DNA of 42,695 nt from Nitrospirota bacterium (GCA_004296885.1 SCVN01000022.1:1-42695), one strand, 5' to 3'; positions 9,445 through 20,302 are shown, numbered from the stretch's first letter. A program made the numbers and translations. The notes: generated from the sequence alone by a model not told the origin.

Positions 9445-10637
9445 TGGCCCGGCCCCTCAGTGTCCTGCTCGGGTGTTTGTGCCTCGTCACGGCCGTGCCT
9501 GCTTGCGGGCAGGCGGAAGATGCCATCCGTGTATTGCTTGCCCAGGATGCATCACTGATCCAGGTCTCCACCGAACGGCGTTTGTCGGTACAGGGCGCCG
9601 GCGGCCACGAGCGCGTCTTCACGGACTCCATCATTATTGCCGCCTCGCCTGATGGCACATGGAGCCTCAACGGCGAGGTTCTCTCCGGGACCGGGCTGAT
9701 GCTCTCGGGCAGCGGAGCGGGCCTGACGTTGCGGGTCGGGCAAGGAATCGAATCCAACGCCGCCCCCCTTGTCGTGAGCGGAACCTTGCGGGTTTTGCGT
9801 GGAAAGGGCCCTGGCAGCGTGGCCGTCGTCAATCACGTGGATGTGGAGGAGTATGTCAAAGGCGTGGTGCCGGCCGAGATGAGTGCCGCCTGGCATCCGG
9901 AGGCGCTGAAGGTCCAGGCCGTGCTGGCCAGGACCTATGCCCTCTACCAGCGTCAGGCGAACCGGGAGCGGGAGTATGACGTGGTTGCGAGTACGCTGGA
10001 TCAGGTGTATCGGGGCCGCCAGGGGGTGGATCAGCGGGTCCAGGACGCAGTGGAGTCCACCAAAAGTCTTGCGTTGACCTATCAAAACGAGCCGATCCTG
10101 GCCGCATTTTCCTCGACGGCTGCCGGACCGACCGAGGATGCGATGAATGTGTGGTCCAAGGACTTGCCCTATTTGAAGGGCGTCGACTGTCCCTTCGATG
10201 CCAATTCGCCTTACTACCAATGGCGCGCCGAGTTCAAGCTGCAAGACTTGGAAGACAAGCTCGGCCGGCAGGGCCTCGCGATCGGCACGATCGCGAACCT
10301 GACGCCCTTGGCCTACAGCGCCGCTGGGCGAGTGGCCAGATTGCGCATCCTCCATTCCCAGGGCGAGTTGGTGCTGCGGGGCGAGGATCTGCGGCGGCTC
10401 GTGGGCTATGGGGTGATCCAAAGCACCCAATTTGAAGTCGAGTCCATCGGCAAGACCGTGGTCCTCTCCGGGCGGGGCGCCGGCCACGCGGTCGGGCTTT
10501 GCCAATGGGGAGCAAAGGAGATGGCCGACCTGGGGTATCGGTTCGACACGATTCTGCGCTACTATTTCCCTGGCACGGAACTCAAGACCGTGCGCGGCGC
10601 GGCGCGCTCGCCCGGTCCAAGCCCTGACTCCCGCTGA
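9441..10637 (+). CDS. SpoIID/LytB-domain protein, exported
   Basis: SpoIID-type proteins are lytic transglycosylases or amidase enhancers acting on peptidoglycan. The ATG at 9441 overlaps the previous stop and gives 398 residues with a signal sequence (MMARPLSVLLGCLCLVTAVPACG). A cysteine near residue 22 could be lipidated, but the lipobox (VPAC) is poor. The core domain reads VDVEEYVKGVVPAEMSA, then HPEALKVQAVLARTYALYQ, with the conserved glutamate. The C-terminus has GRGAGHAVGLCQWGAKEMA, the standard SpoIID ending. The organism shows no other sporulation gene here, so the role is probably wall remodelling in a Gram-negative cell. Its stop overlaps the queA start. Confidence 0.88.
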   Translation: MMARPLSVLLGCLCLVTAVPACGQAEDAIRVLLAQDASLIQVSTERRLSVQGAGGHERVFTDSIIIAASPDGTWSLNGEVLSGTGLMLSGSGAGLTLRVGQGIESNAAPLVVSGTLRVLRGKGPGSVAVVNHVDVEEYVKGVVPAEMSAAWHPEALKVQAVLARTYALYQRQANREREYDVVASTLDQVYRGRQGVDQRVQDAVESTKSLALTYQNEPILAAFSSTAAGPTEDAMNVWSKDLPYLKGVDCPFDANSPYYQWRAEFKLQDLEDKLGRQGLAIGTIANLTPLAYSAAGRVARLRILHSQGELVLRGEDLRRLVGYGVIQSTQFEVESIGKTVVLSGRGAGHAVGLCQWGAKEMADLGYRFDTILRYYFPGTELKTVRGAARSPGPSPDSR

Positions 10638-11656
10638 TGCAGCTCGCCGAGTTCGACGTTCCTTTTGACCCTTCCCTCATTGCCGATCGCCCCGCCGAGC
10701 CTCGGGATCAGGCCCGTCTGCTGGTGGCGCCCCAATCGGGCGGGCCGTTATCCCATAAGAAGGTGGCGGACTTGCCGGCCCTGTTGGCCGAGGGAGATCT
10801 CTTGGTCGTCAACGACAGCAAGGTCCTGGCCGCCAGGTTGACCGGACGGAAGCGGCCGGGAGGCGGGAAAGTCGAACTGCTTCTGGTGAGGCCGCTCGGC
10901 CCCGATATCTGGGAAGCCTTGATCAAGGGACGGATGAAGCCGGGGCAAGTAATCGACCTGGATGCCCGGACGAGCGTGACCGTTCTTGCACAGGGCCCGA
11001 CAGGCAGTACGGTACAGTTCTCGTCCGCGCAGCCGGCTGCCGATGTCATGAATCTGCTCGGCCAAATGCCGTTGCCGCCCTATATCAAACGAGAACCGGT
11101 CGATCAGGATCGCACCTGGTATCAGACCATCTTTGCCCGGCCGGAAGGCTCGATCGCCGCGCCAACCGCGAGCCTGCACTTTACGGAAGGGCTCCGCGAG
11201 GCCTTGCGAGAACGGGGGATCGGGCTGGCCACGGTGACGTTGCACGTCGGCCCCGGCACGTTCAGGCCGGTGACGGCCGACCGGATCGAGGACCATGTCA
11301 TGCATCCAGAGCGCTTTGAGGTTCCGGCGGAAACGGTCGAGGCAATCAGACGAGCAAAGGCGGCAGGCAAGCGGGTGGTGGCGGTGGGAACGACCGTCGT
11401 GCGGACGCTGGAGGCTTCAGGCAATGAGGCGGGCATGGTCCGGTCGATGACCGGAGACACGGCGCTCTTTATTACCCCCGGTTATCGGTTCCGCGTCGTG
11501 GACGCGCTGATGACTAACTTTCATCTGCCCCGCACGACGTTGGTCATGCTGGTTTCGGCTTTCGTGGGCTTGGACCGGCTGCGGGAAATCTATCGAGAGG
11601 CGGTGCAGGAGCGGTATCGGTTCTATTCGTATGGCGACACGATGCTGATTCTTTGA
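10637..11656 (+). CDS. queA: tRNA preQ1(34) S-adenosylmethionine ribosyltransferase-isomerase
   Basis: QueA moves the ribosyl group of SAM onto preQ1 at tRNA position 34 to make epoxyqueuosine. The 339 residues fit the family. Motifs include the start FDVPFDPSLIADRPAEPRD, DLLVVNDSKVLAARLTGRK, LPPYIKREP and VTLHVGPGTFRPV, then TNFHLPRTTLVMLVSAFVG near the C-terminus. The start codon overlaps the preceding TGA, which supports translational coupling to the SpoIID-domain gene. It is the last gene of this plus-strand run and converges on the SurA-like gene 88 bases away. Confidence 0.96.
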   Translation: MQLAEFDVPFDPSLIADRPAEPRDQARLLVAPQSGGPLSHKKVADLPALLAEGDLLVVNDSKVLAARLTGRKRPGGGKVELLLVRPLGPDIWEALIKGRMKPGQVIDLDARTSVTVLAQGPTGSTVQFSSAQPAADVMNLLGQMPLPPYIKREPVDQDRTWYQTIFARPEGSIAAPTASLHFTEGLREALRERGIGLATVTLHVGPGTFRPVTADRIEDHVMHPERFEVPAETVEAIRRAKAAGKRVVAVGTTVVRTLEASGNEAGMVRSMTGDTALFITPGYRFRVVDALMTNFHLPRTTLVMLVSAFVGLDRLREIYREAVQERYRFYSYGDTMLIL

Positions 11657-11666
11657 AGAGGCCGCC

Positions 11667-11726
11667 AGTTATCAGCATTTAGCCTGCAGCGGGGGGAGAA
11701 GAAATGCTTCTTTTAGGCTGATAGCT
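11667..11726. repeat. Inverted repeat between convergent genes
   Basis: An imperfect inverted repeat joins AGTTATCAGC...AGCCT (11667-11685) with AGGCTGATAGCT (11715-11726). A small inner stem AGAAG/CTTCT with a T-run lies at about 11697-11714. It fills the gap between queA (+) and the SurA-like gene (-). It may serve as a weak terminator for both, or be the remnant of a palindromic repeat. Confidence 0.4.
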
Positions 11727-11743
11727 GAACGATGATGGCTTCT

Positions 11744-12442
11744 TTACAGCAGTTCCTTGTGGATTTCGATGGGGACGCGGGCTTTCAAAGATTGCGTATA
11801 AGCCACCAGTGCCCGCTGTTGTTTCTGGAACAGGAAGTCCTGGAGAATTCGGTCGTTGGCCGATGAGCCGGTCTTCGGGTCCGCCTGGGGCTGCCTGGCC
11901 ATCAGAGCTTGCGCTTCCGAAATCTCGGAGGGCGTCAAGGCGACCGAGTCACGGATCACCATCTTGGCCTTGGCGCCGAGCAGCTCCACCGAATAGAGGG
12001 ATTCGAACAGGGGCGGGGTGAGCCGGTTTGCCGCCAGCAGGCGCCGGTAGAGTTCCGGATCGAACTGGCCGTTTCGCTGAAAGTCTCCCCGCCGCATAAT
12101 ATCGTCGCGCAGCTCTTCGGAACTGATGCGCAGCCCCATGTCTTGCGCGGCGAGCGTCCAGAGCTTGTTCTCGACCAGCCCTTCAATGACGAACTGCTTG
12201 ATCTCTTCTTCTTTCAGCTCGCCCTTGATGTTCTCTTTGTAGAAGCGATAGGTATTTTGGTAGTTCCGCTGGAACTCTTCCCGACTGATGGTCTGATCGC
12301 CCACCGAGGCGACGGCATTGGAGTTCTGGTCTCCAAATCCCCACCAACCCATGGTAATGACAAAAGCGAGGGCCAGGGCACCCATGATGGATTTCAGCAA
12401 CCAGGGGTACTTGTGTGCGCTGTCCCGCATCAACTTGATCAT
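11744..12442 (-). CDS. SurA/PpiD-like N-terminal chaperone, no PPIase domain
   Basis: This 232-residue protein has a single N-terminal anchor helix at about residues 14-35 (KSIMGALALAFVITMGWWGFG). It is followed by the SurA_N/PpiD pattern: ASVGDQTISREEFQRNYQNT, then helices typical of the chaperone lobe. PpiD and SurA family members usually continue into a parvulin domain; here the protein stops after about 195 periplasmic residues and no parvulin motif is seen. It may be an inner-membrane-anchored periplasmic chaperone for outer membrane proteins. A TAGGAG site precedes the ATG. It converges with queA and diverges from the RDD gene. Confidence 0.85.
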   Translation of the reverse strand: MIKLMRDSAHKYPWLLKSIMGALALAFVITMGWWGFGDQNSNAVASVGDQTISREEFQRNYQNTYRFYKENIKGELKEEEIKQFVIEGLVENKLWTLAAQDMGLRISSEELRDDIMRRGDFQRNGQFDPELYRRLLAANRLTPPLFESLYSVELLGAKAKMVIRDSVALTPSEISEAQALMARQPQADPKTGSSANDRILQDFLFQKQQRALVAYTQSLKARVPIEIHKELL

Positions 12443-12535
12443 GCCGCTCTCCTACCCGTGAGAAAATGAAAACGAGTCAGGATTCTACCGGGCTTCCCTG
12501 TCAGAAGGCAAGGGACAGATAATATAGTGGCGCAT

Positions 12536-12563
12536 TTGTGCTGCAGAGCCGGATTTGTTATAC
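12536..12563 (+). promoter_or_regulatory. Putative sigma-70-like promoter of the RDD gene
   Basis: TTATAC at 12558-12563 is a good -10 box. TTGTGC at 12536-12541, 16 bases upstream, is a weak -35 box (3 of 6). The leader would be about 20 bases and contains the ribosome site of the RDD gene. The opposite strand near 12520-12530 also has an AT-rich TATATT stretch that could serve the divergent SurA-like gene. Confidence 0.4.
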
Positions 12564-12589
12564 TTGTCCGATAATTACGAGGAGGAGAC

Positions 12590-14166
<1,577 letters not shown>

Positions 14167-14192
14167 GGCTTCCCGCCCGCGCGCGGAGGGCC

Positions 14193-15074
14193 ATGTTTCG
14201 CACGACATTCGGAACCAGGCGGGTCATGCTGCTCCTGTGTGTGCTGCTGCTCTCGCTCGTCTTCATCCTCCCCCAACAAAGCCGGAGTTTTCTGCAGGGC
14301 ATCGGGCAACCCCTCGCGCAACTCCTGTCGCTTCCCCTCACCGCATTGGCCGCGTTGGACCGAGGGGTGCAAGAGGTCTGGTACGGGTACCTCGCCTTGC
14401 ACCAGGTTTCGGAGGAGAACCGCCGGCTGCAACGGGAACTCCAAGCCTTGCGGGGCCGGAACAATGAGTTGCGCGAACTGGGCGTGGCCGGCCAACGTCT
14501 GGCCGCTGTGCTGGCTTTGAAGGAGCGGTTGAAGGCCAAGACCCTTGCGGCGCAGGTCATCGGCCGGGATGCCACGAACTGGTACCGGGCCATCGTGGTC
14601 GACAAGGGATCGCGGGATGGCGTCAAGGTCGAGATGGGCGTGATGGCGCCGGATGGGGCGGTCGGGCGGGTGGTCAAGGTGACGCCGTTCACCTCCGTGG
14701 TCTTGCTGATCACGGATCCGAACAACGCCGTCACCGGCTTAATTCAGCGCACGAGGGATGAAGGGATCGTGGAAGGCACGACCGAGGGCCGGGCGAGAAT
14801 GAAATACATTCCGTTGCTGGCAACCCTCCAAAGCGGCGACGTGATCGTCACGTCCGGGCTCACCGGAGGGTTTCCCAGGGGCGTGCCGCTGGGGACGATC
14901 ACCAGGATCGACAAGGCCGAAGGCGAGCTGTTTCAGTCGGCGGAGATCGTGCCGGAAGTGGATTTGCACAAGTTGGAAGAGGTGTTAGTGATTACGGATC
15001 CGCTGCCGGTCGGCGATGGTCTTGAGCCTTCCGCGGCGCCGTCCGGTCCCGTCTCTCCGGAGGTTCGCCCGTGA
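14193..15074 (+). CDS. mreC: Rod shape-determining protein MreC
   Basis: MreC is a bitopic periplasmic scaffold that links MreB to PBP2 and RodA. The 293 residues have one transmembrane helix (about 9-28), then a coiled coil (about 64-100, HQVSEENRRLQRELQALRGR), then the beta-rich MreC domain with VIGRDATNWYRAIVVDKGS and DVIVTSGLTGGFPRGVPLG. GGAGG lies just before the ATG. The TGA overlaps the GTG start of mreD. Confidence 0.95.
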   Translation: MFRTTFGTRRVMLLLCVLLLSLVFILPQQSRSFLQGIGQPLAQLLSLPLTALAALDRGVQEVWYGYLALHQVSEENRRLQRELQALRGRNNELRELGVAGQRLAAVLALKERLKAKTLAAQVIGRDATNWYRAIVVDKGSRDGVKVEMGVMAPDGAVGRVVKVTPFTSVVLLITDPNNAVTGLIQRTRDEGIVEGTTEGRARMKYIPLLATLQSGDVIVTSGLTGGFPRGVPLGTITRIDKAEGELFQSAEIVPEVDLHKLEEVLVITDPLPVGDGLEPSAAPSGPVSPEVRP

Positions 15075-15586
15075 AGCCGGCTCTCTATGCAGCGCTGGTA
15101 TTGGGACTGGTCCCTCTGCAGACGAGCCTGTTGCACTATCTCAGCCTTGGGAGCGTGCGCCCGGACTTGTGCCTGGTCGCTGCCGGCCTGATCGGGTTTC
15201 TCGCAGGGCCCGTCGAGGGAGTGCTGATCGGGATCGCGCTGGGATTCACACAAGATCTCTTCTCGGCCGGCACCCTGGGGCTCAATTTGATTGCCAAGGG
15301 GCTGGTCGGGCTGCTGGCCGGGCTGGCCGGCCGACAAGTCACGAACGCCACGATGGCGACGCTCTTGATGACCCTGGTGAGCCTCTCGGTGCTTGAGAAT
15401 CTGGTGTTTCTGTTCGTGGTCCGTGGGGGAGGGGAACTTGGCGATCGTCTGGCCGCTCTGCCGTCGATCCTGTTACCGGAGACGCTGCTGAATGTGGTGT
15501 TCGGCGCAGCCCTGTACTGGCTGCTCCCATTCCGCCCATCGGCGGAGCAGGAAATGGGGCGGAGGCCGATTGGATTGGTGGGCTGA
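15071..15586 (+). CDS. mreD: Rod shape-determining protein MreD
   Basis: This integral membrane protein of 171 residues has about five or six hydrophobic helices and completes the MreBCD complex. Typical MreD features are LHYLSLGSVRPDLCLVAAGL, then EGVLIGIALGFTQDLFSAGTLGLN. The start codon GTG overlaps the mreC stop, so it is translationally coupled. A 64-base gap separates it from mrdA and contains a good ribosome site for that gene. Confidence 0.92.
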   Translation: MKPALYAALVLGLVPLQTSLLHYLSLGSVRPDLCLVAAGLIGFLAGPVEGVLIGIALGFTQDLFSAGTLGLNLIAKGLVGLLAGLAGRQVTNATMATLLMTLVSLSVLENLVFLFVVRGGGELGDRLAALPSILLPETLLNVVFGAALYWLLPFRPSAEQEMGRRPIGLVG

Positions 15587-15650
15587 GCATGCCATGGAAG
15601 GTGCGGGCGGCGCGGACGCCGTTTAAATTTCGGGCCGCTTTGGAGGGCTG

Positions 15651-17531
15651 ATGCCGCAGTTCGGCACACAGCAGGAAGAGTTGCGCGAGATTCAGAGACG
15701 CTTGACGATTCTGAAGATCGCGCTGCTGGCGATCGTCGGGTTGCTGGCTCTCCGTCTCTGGGACCTGCAGGTCCGAGACGGGGCCTACTATCGGGATCTG
15801 TCGGAGAACAACCGGACTCGCGCGGTCATCTTGGAACCGGCGCGCGGGTTGATCTACGACCGGCATGGTGTCTTGTTGGCCAATAACGTCCCGAGTTTCG
15901 GCCTCTACGTCACGTTGGAGGATGTCAAAGATCGCAAAGCGCTCGTTGAGGGGCTGGTCGGCTTGATCGGCGTGGACGAAGCGGCCTTGAGGAAAAAACT
16001 CTCCGAGCGGGGTAGCAAACTCTTGCCCCGGAAGCTCAAAGATGGGCTGTCGCTGAGGGAAGCTGCCTTGATCGAGTCCCACCGGCTGGATCTGCCCGGC
16101 GTGATGATTCAGGCCGACTCCCAGCGCAATTACCCGAGCGGGCCGATCCTGGCGCACGTGCTGGGTTATGTCGGGCAAGTTTCGGCGGAGCAGCTCGAGA
16201 AAAGCGAGTCTCAGGAGTTACACCAAGGCAGCATGGTAGGCCAGTATGGCGTGGAGAAGGCCTATGACCGATTTCTCAGGGGCCAGGCCGGGCAAAAGGT
16301 GATCGAAGTCGACGCCCTGGGCCATGAAAAACGGACCGTGTCGGTGGAGAAGCCGGCGGCCGGGGACGATCTGTATCTGAGCATCGATCTGCGCTTGCAG
16401 CGGCTGGCCGAAGAGTTACTGGGAGACGAAGCCGGCGCCATTGTGGCCTTGGATCCTACCAATGGGGAGGTGCTCGCGTTGGCGAGCCGTCCGTCATTCG
16501 ATCCGAACGTGCTCTCGCGCGAGTTGACCGCGAAGCAATGGGACGCGATCGTTCAGAACGATTCCCATCCGCTGACGAACCGCGCGACCCAGGGGCAGTA
16601 TCCGCCGGGGTCCACCTTCAAGATCGTGATGGCCACGGCCGCGTTGGAATCGCACACGATCACGCCGTCCACGAAAATTCGTTGCGTAGGCGGTTTTCCA
16701 TTCGGGCGGCGGGTGTACAAGGACTGGAAGGCGGGCGGCCATGGGTTCATGGATGTCACCCAGGCCTTGGTGGAGTCCTGCGACGTATTTTTTTACACGG
16801 TGGGCCAACGGATGGGCATCGACATGATCGCCGACTTCGCGGATCAGTTCGGCCTGGGACAGGAAACCGGCGTCGAGTTGCCCTCCGAGCGGACCGGCAT
16901 CGTGCCTTCCACGGCCTGGAAGGCAAAAGCAAAGGGCCAGCCCTGGCTGCCCGGCGAGACGATTTCAGCCGCGATCGGGCAGGGATATGTGACCGTGACG
17001 CCGATGCAGATGGCGCACCTGATGGCCACGGTGGCGAACGACGGGGTGTCCTTCCGCCCTCGGATCGTGCGGGCGGTCATGGAGCGGGCGAGCGGCTTGG
17101 TGCACGAGGTCCCGACGGTCCCGCATGGAAAACTGGCGGTGGCGCCGGAGACGTTGGCCTTGATCAAAGAGGCCTTGGCCGGTGTGGTGACCAGAGGGAC
17201 GGCCGCACGCGCGCGATCAACACTCGTCAGCATTGCGGGCAAAACGGGGACCGCCCAGACGGCGGCGCTGCGGACCGGGCCCGAACGGGACATACCCAAA
17301 AGGCTTCGGGACCATGCCTGGTTCGTGTCGTACGCTCCCGTTGATGCCCCGCGCATTGCCGTCGCGGTGCTGGTGGAGCACATGGGGCATGGCGGGTCGG
17401 CCGCCGCACCCCTGGCCAAGCAGATCATTGAAGCGTTTGTGCGGTACGAACGAGCGGAGCCCAAGCTTGCCGGACGGCCCGATGCAGAAAGGCCCGAAGG
17501 CTTGGAGTTGGCCATGCAGGAGGCCCGATGA
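15651..17531 (+). CDS. mrdA: Penicillin-binding protein 2 (elongation transpeptidase)
   Basis: PBP2 is the class B transpeptidase that cross-links side-wall peptidoglycan with RodA. The 626 residues match the family. A single N-terminal membrane anchor lies at about residues 20-40. The pedestal domain contains RAVILEPARGLIYDRHG. The transpeptidase domain has the nucleophile S321 in PPGSTFKIV, the SxN-like SCD in ALVESCDVFFYTVGQ, and KTG at about residue 531 (AGKTGTAQT). GGAGGGCTG precedes the ATG. Its last bases overlap the rodA start (ATGA). Confidence 0.96.
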   Translation: MPQFGTQQEELREIQRRLTILKIALLAIVGLLALRLWDLQVRDGAYYRDLSENNRTRAVILEPARGLIYDRHGVLLANNVPSFGLYVTLEDVKDRKALVEGLVGLIGVDEAALRKKLSERGSKLLPRKLKDGLSLREAALIESHRLDLPGVMIQADSQRNYPSGPILAHVLGYVGQVSAEQLEKSESQELHQGSMVGQYGVEKAYDRFLRGQAGQKVIEVDALGHEKRTVSVEKPAAGDDLYLSIDLRLQRLAEELLGDEAGAIVALDPTNGEVLALASRPSFDPNVLSRELTAKQWDAIVQNDSHPLTNRATQGQYPPGSTFKIVMATAALESHTITPSTKIRCVGGFPFGRRVYKDWKAGGHGFMDVTQALVESCDVFFYTVGQRMGIDMIADFADQFGLGQETGVELPSERTGIVPSTAWKAKAKGQPWLPGETISAAIGQGYVTVTPMQMAHLMATVANDGVSFRPRIVRAVMERASGLVHEVPTVPHGKLAVAPETLALIKEALAGVVTRGTAARARSTLVSIAGKTGTAQTAALRTGPERDIPKRLRDHAWFVSYAPVDAPRIAVAVLVEHMGHGGSAAAPLAKQIIEAFVRYERAEPKLAGRPDAERPEGLELAMQEAR

Positions 17532-18649
17532 TCGACCGCGTGATGGACAGCCGTGAGCTGGACAGTTTTGACTGGCAGTTCCTGGCGGTCACGGCCGCCA
17601 TTCTCTCGCTGGGCGTGCTCTCCATCTACAGCGTGACGCATGCCCAAGCGGGAGCGGGCCTGCCGCTCTACGTCAAACAGGTGCTCTGGATTCTCGTCGG
17701 ATGCGCCGCCTTTCTGGCCATGCTCGTGGTCGATTACCACAAGATCGCCCGTTGGTCCTACGTCCTTTACGGCCTCATCCTGATTCTGCTCCTGGTGGTG
17801 CTGGCGGCCGGCAAGACGAGCCGCGGGGCGCAACGGTGGATTCCGATGGGCCCGTTTGCCTTTCAACCGTCCGAGTTTGCGAAGCTGGTGCTGATCTTGG
17901 TGCTGGCCACGTACTACGCCCATGCGCCGCGGGAGGGATGGATCCAGCGCGTCGTTCTGCCGGGGTTGTTGATGATGCCCGGACTCCTGCTGATTCTGAA
18001 GCAGCCGGACCTGGGGAGCGGGTTGAGCTTCCTGGCGATCTATGCGGCGCTGTTGCTGGTGGTGGGGATGCGGTCCAAAGCCATGGGCATCCTGCTGCTG
18101 TTTGCGGTGATGCTGTTCCCCTTTGCCTGGGAATTGTTGTGGGGCGCCCTGCACGATTACCAGCGCGAACGGATCATGACCTTCCTGGACCCGGCCTACG
18201 ACACCGGCGGCAAGGGCTACCACGCCCTGCAGTCGCGTATCGCCATCGGCTCCGGCGAACTCCTGGGCAAGGGGTTGCATGGAGGGACTCAGAGCCAGCT
18301 CAAGTTCCTGCCGGAAGGGCATACGGACTTTGTGTTTGCGGTGTTCGCGGAGGAGTGGGGGTTTCTGGGCACGCTGCTCGTGCTGGCCCTCTTCCTCGGA
18401 CTCCTCATGTTGTCGCTGGAAATCGCCTTGAAGGCGAAAGACGTTCTGGGGGCTCTCTTGGCGGCCGGCATCGTCGGGATGCTCGGGTTCTGTTTGATGG
18501 TGAACATCGGGATGACCGCCGGCCTCCTGCCGATCGTCGGAATTCCCTTGCCCCTGATGAGTTATGGCGGCAGCGCGGTCGTCACGACGATGGCTGCTCT
18601 GGGGTTGCTGCTGAATATCAAGCGACGGCGTCTGACGCTATTTTATTGA
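17528..18649 (+). CDS. rodA: Peptidoglycan glycosyltransferase RodA (SEDS family)
   Basis: RodA polymerises lipid II into glycan strands in the inner membrane and works with PBP2. It has 373 residues and about ten transmembrane helices. SEDS motifs visible are WIPMGPFAFQPSEFAKL, KQPDLGSGLSFLAIYAAL and the loop LPEGHTDFVFAVFAEEWGF, then PLPLMSYGGSAVV near the C-terminus. The start overlaps the mrdA stop, with AGGAGG four bases before it. It is the last gene of the rod-shape operon; a hairpin follows its stop. Confidence 0.96.
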   Translation: MIDRVMDSRELDSFDWQFLAVTAAILSLGVLSIYSVTHAQAGAGLPLYVKQVLWILVGCAAFLAMLVVDYHKIARWSYVLYGLILILLLVVLAAGKTSRGAQRWIPMGPFAFQPSEFAKLVLILVLATYYAHAPREGWIQRVVLPGLLMMPGLLLILKQPDLGSGLSFLAIYAALLLVVGMRSKAMGILLLFAVMLFPFAWELLWGALHDYQRERIMTFLDPAYDTGGKGYHALQSRIAIGSGELLGKGLHGGTQSQLKFLPEGHTDFVFAVFAEEWGFLGTLLVLALFLGLLMLSLEIALKAKDVLGALLAAGIVGMLGFCLMVNIGMTAGLLPIVGIPLPLMSYGGSAVVTTMAALGLLLNIKRRRLTLFY

Positions 18650-18665
18650 CGCCGAAGAACATGGT

Positions 18666-18693
18666 CGTCAGCCCTTGTGGCCAAGGCCTGACG
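18666..18693 (+). other. Stem-loop after rodA
   Basis: CGTCAG at 18666-18671 pairs with CTGACG at 18688-18693, and CCTT with AAGG inside, with one C-C mismatch. No T-run follows, so it is not a standard terminator. The 144-base gap between rodA and rng otherwise shows only the rng ribosome site (AAGGAG). Confidence 0.35.
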
Positions 18694-18793
18694 AACGACG
18701 CATCATAGAGCAAGCGACCGGGCGTGGAATCCGTGCGCCGGCGCGTGCGGGCTCTCAGGCCGGCCGCTTGCCCAGGAATACGAAGGAGATGTT

Positions 18794-20302
18794 ATGGCAT
18801 TGGAAATTGCAATCAGTATGACCCGGGAGGAGACACGAGCGGCCGTCCTGGACAATCGCGTCGTGACGGAACTGTATGTCGACCGGGCCAAGCACAAGGA
18901 TTTTGTCGGCAACATTTACAAGGGCAAGGTGGTCAAGGTCTTGCCGGGCATGCAGGCCGCCTTTGTCGACATCGGTTTGGAAAAAGCGGCGTTCATGCAC
19001 GTGTCGGACCTGTCGGGTGAGGCGGAGCCAGGCGATACGCTGGTTGATAACGAGGAGGACGACAAGGGCCCCGAAATGCCGCGGCCCCGGCGCCAGGGCT
19101 CCAAGCCGATCGAACAACTGCTCAACGAGGGCCAGGAACTCATGGTCCAGATTTCGAAGGGCCCGATCGGAACCAAGGGACCGCGCGTCACCACCTACGT
19201 CTCGTTGCCAGGACGGTACCTGGTCTTCATGCCCAACGTGGAGCACATCGGTGTCTCGCGGCGTATTCCGAAAGACGAGGAGCGGGCGCGGCTGAAGGAA
19301 ATCATGAAGCGTGTCCGCCATCCCGGCAGCGGCTATATCGTGCGGACGGTGAGCGAAGGAGTCAAGGAGGAGGAGCTGCGCTCGGACGTGGAATTTTTGA
19401 ACGTGCTCTGGCAGGACGTGCTGAAAAAGAGGGAACAACTGCCGGCTCCCTGCGCGCTCCACACCGACCTAACGTTGACTTTCCGGGTGGTCCGCGATCT
19501 GTTCACCAAGAAAGTGGACCGATTGTTGATCGACTCCCGGTCCGAGTACGAGGCGGTGAAGAATTTTGTCCACCGGTTCATGCCGGAGCAGACCTCCCGC
19601 ATCCAGTATTACGACAAGGAGGAAAGCCTCTTCGACTATCTGGGGATCGAGATGGAGATCGCCCGGGCCATGAACCGCAAGGTCTGGCTGAAGTCCGGCG
19701 GCCATATCGTCGTAGACCACACGGAGGCGATGACGGTCGTCGACGTCAATACGGGCCGGTTTGTCGGCAAGCGCGACCAGGAGGAAACGATCCTCAAGAA
19801 CAACCTGGAGGCGGTCAAGGAGATCGCCTATCAGATCAAGCTGCGCGGCATCGGGGGGATCATTATCATCGACTTCATCGATATGGAGCGGGAAAAGAAC
19901 CGGGATAAAGTCTACCAGGCGCTGGTCGAGGCCATGGGGAGCGACAAGGCTCGCACCAGGATTTCCAGGATCTCCGACCTGGGCCTGATCGAGATCTCGC
20001 GGGAGCGCGTCCGGGAAGACCTCTTGCGGGCGATGTCCGAGCCTTGCCATTATTGCGAAGGACGGGGGTACACCAAGTCTCCCACATCGGTGGCCTATGA
20101 GATTTTCCGCGAAGTCCGGCGCATCGGGAAGGCACCCGAAACGCAGACGATCGTCATCGGGGCCCATCCCGCGGTCGTCGATCTGTTGTTCGATGAGGAA
20201 CGTCAGGGTCTCGAAGAGCTGGGGCGGCAGGTTGACGGCAAGATCATCGTGAAGCCGGACCTGGGTCTGCACCTCGAGCAGTACGATATCGCCGTGCTCT
20301 GA
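18794..20302 (+). CDS. rng: Ribonuclease G / E family endoribonuclease
   Basis: RNase G cuts single-stranded AU-rich RNA, including the 5' end of 16S rRNA precursor and some mRNAs. The 502 residues lack the long RNase E tail, so RNase G fits. An S1 domain lies at about residues 36-130 (GNIYKGKVVKVLPGMQAAFVDIG). The catalytic Mg aspartates lie in MTVVDVNTGRFVG (about residue 313) and GIIIIDFIDM (about 355). The zinc-link CHYC is at about 418-421 (EPCHYCEGRGYTKSP). AAGGAG precedes the ATG. A charged insert around residue 80-95 (NEEDDKGPEMPRPRR) expands the S1 region. Confidence 0.95.
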   Translation: MALEIAISMTREETRAAVLDNRVVTELYVDRAKHKDFVGNIYKGKVVKVLPGMQAAFVDIGLEKAAFMHVSDLSGEAEPGDTLVDNEEDDKGPEMPRPRRQGSKPIEQLLNEGQELMVQISKGPIGTKGPRVTTYVSLPGRYLVFMPNVEHIGVSRRIPKDEERARLKEIMKRVRHPGSGYIVRTVSEGVKEEELRSDVEFLNVLWQDVLKKREQLPAPCALHTDLTLTFRVVRDLFTKKVDRLLIDSRSEYEAVKNFVHRFMPEQTSRIQYYDKEESLFDYLGIEMEIARAMNRKVWLKSGGHIVVDHTEAMTVVDVNTGRFVGKRDQEETILKNNLEAVKEIAYQIKLRGIGGIIIIDFIDMEREKNRDKVYQALVEAMGSDKARTRISRISDLGLIEISRERVREDLLRAMSEPCHYCEGRGYTKSPTSVAYEIFREVRRIGKAPETQTIVIGAHPAVVDLLFDEERQGLEELGRQVDGKIIVKPDLGLHLEQYDIAVL

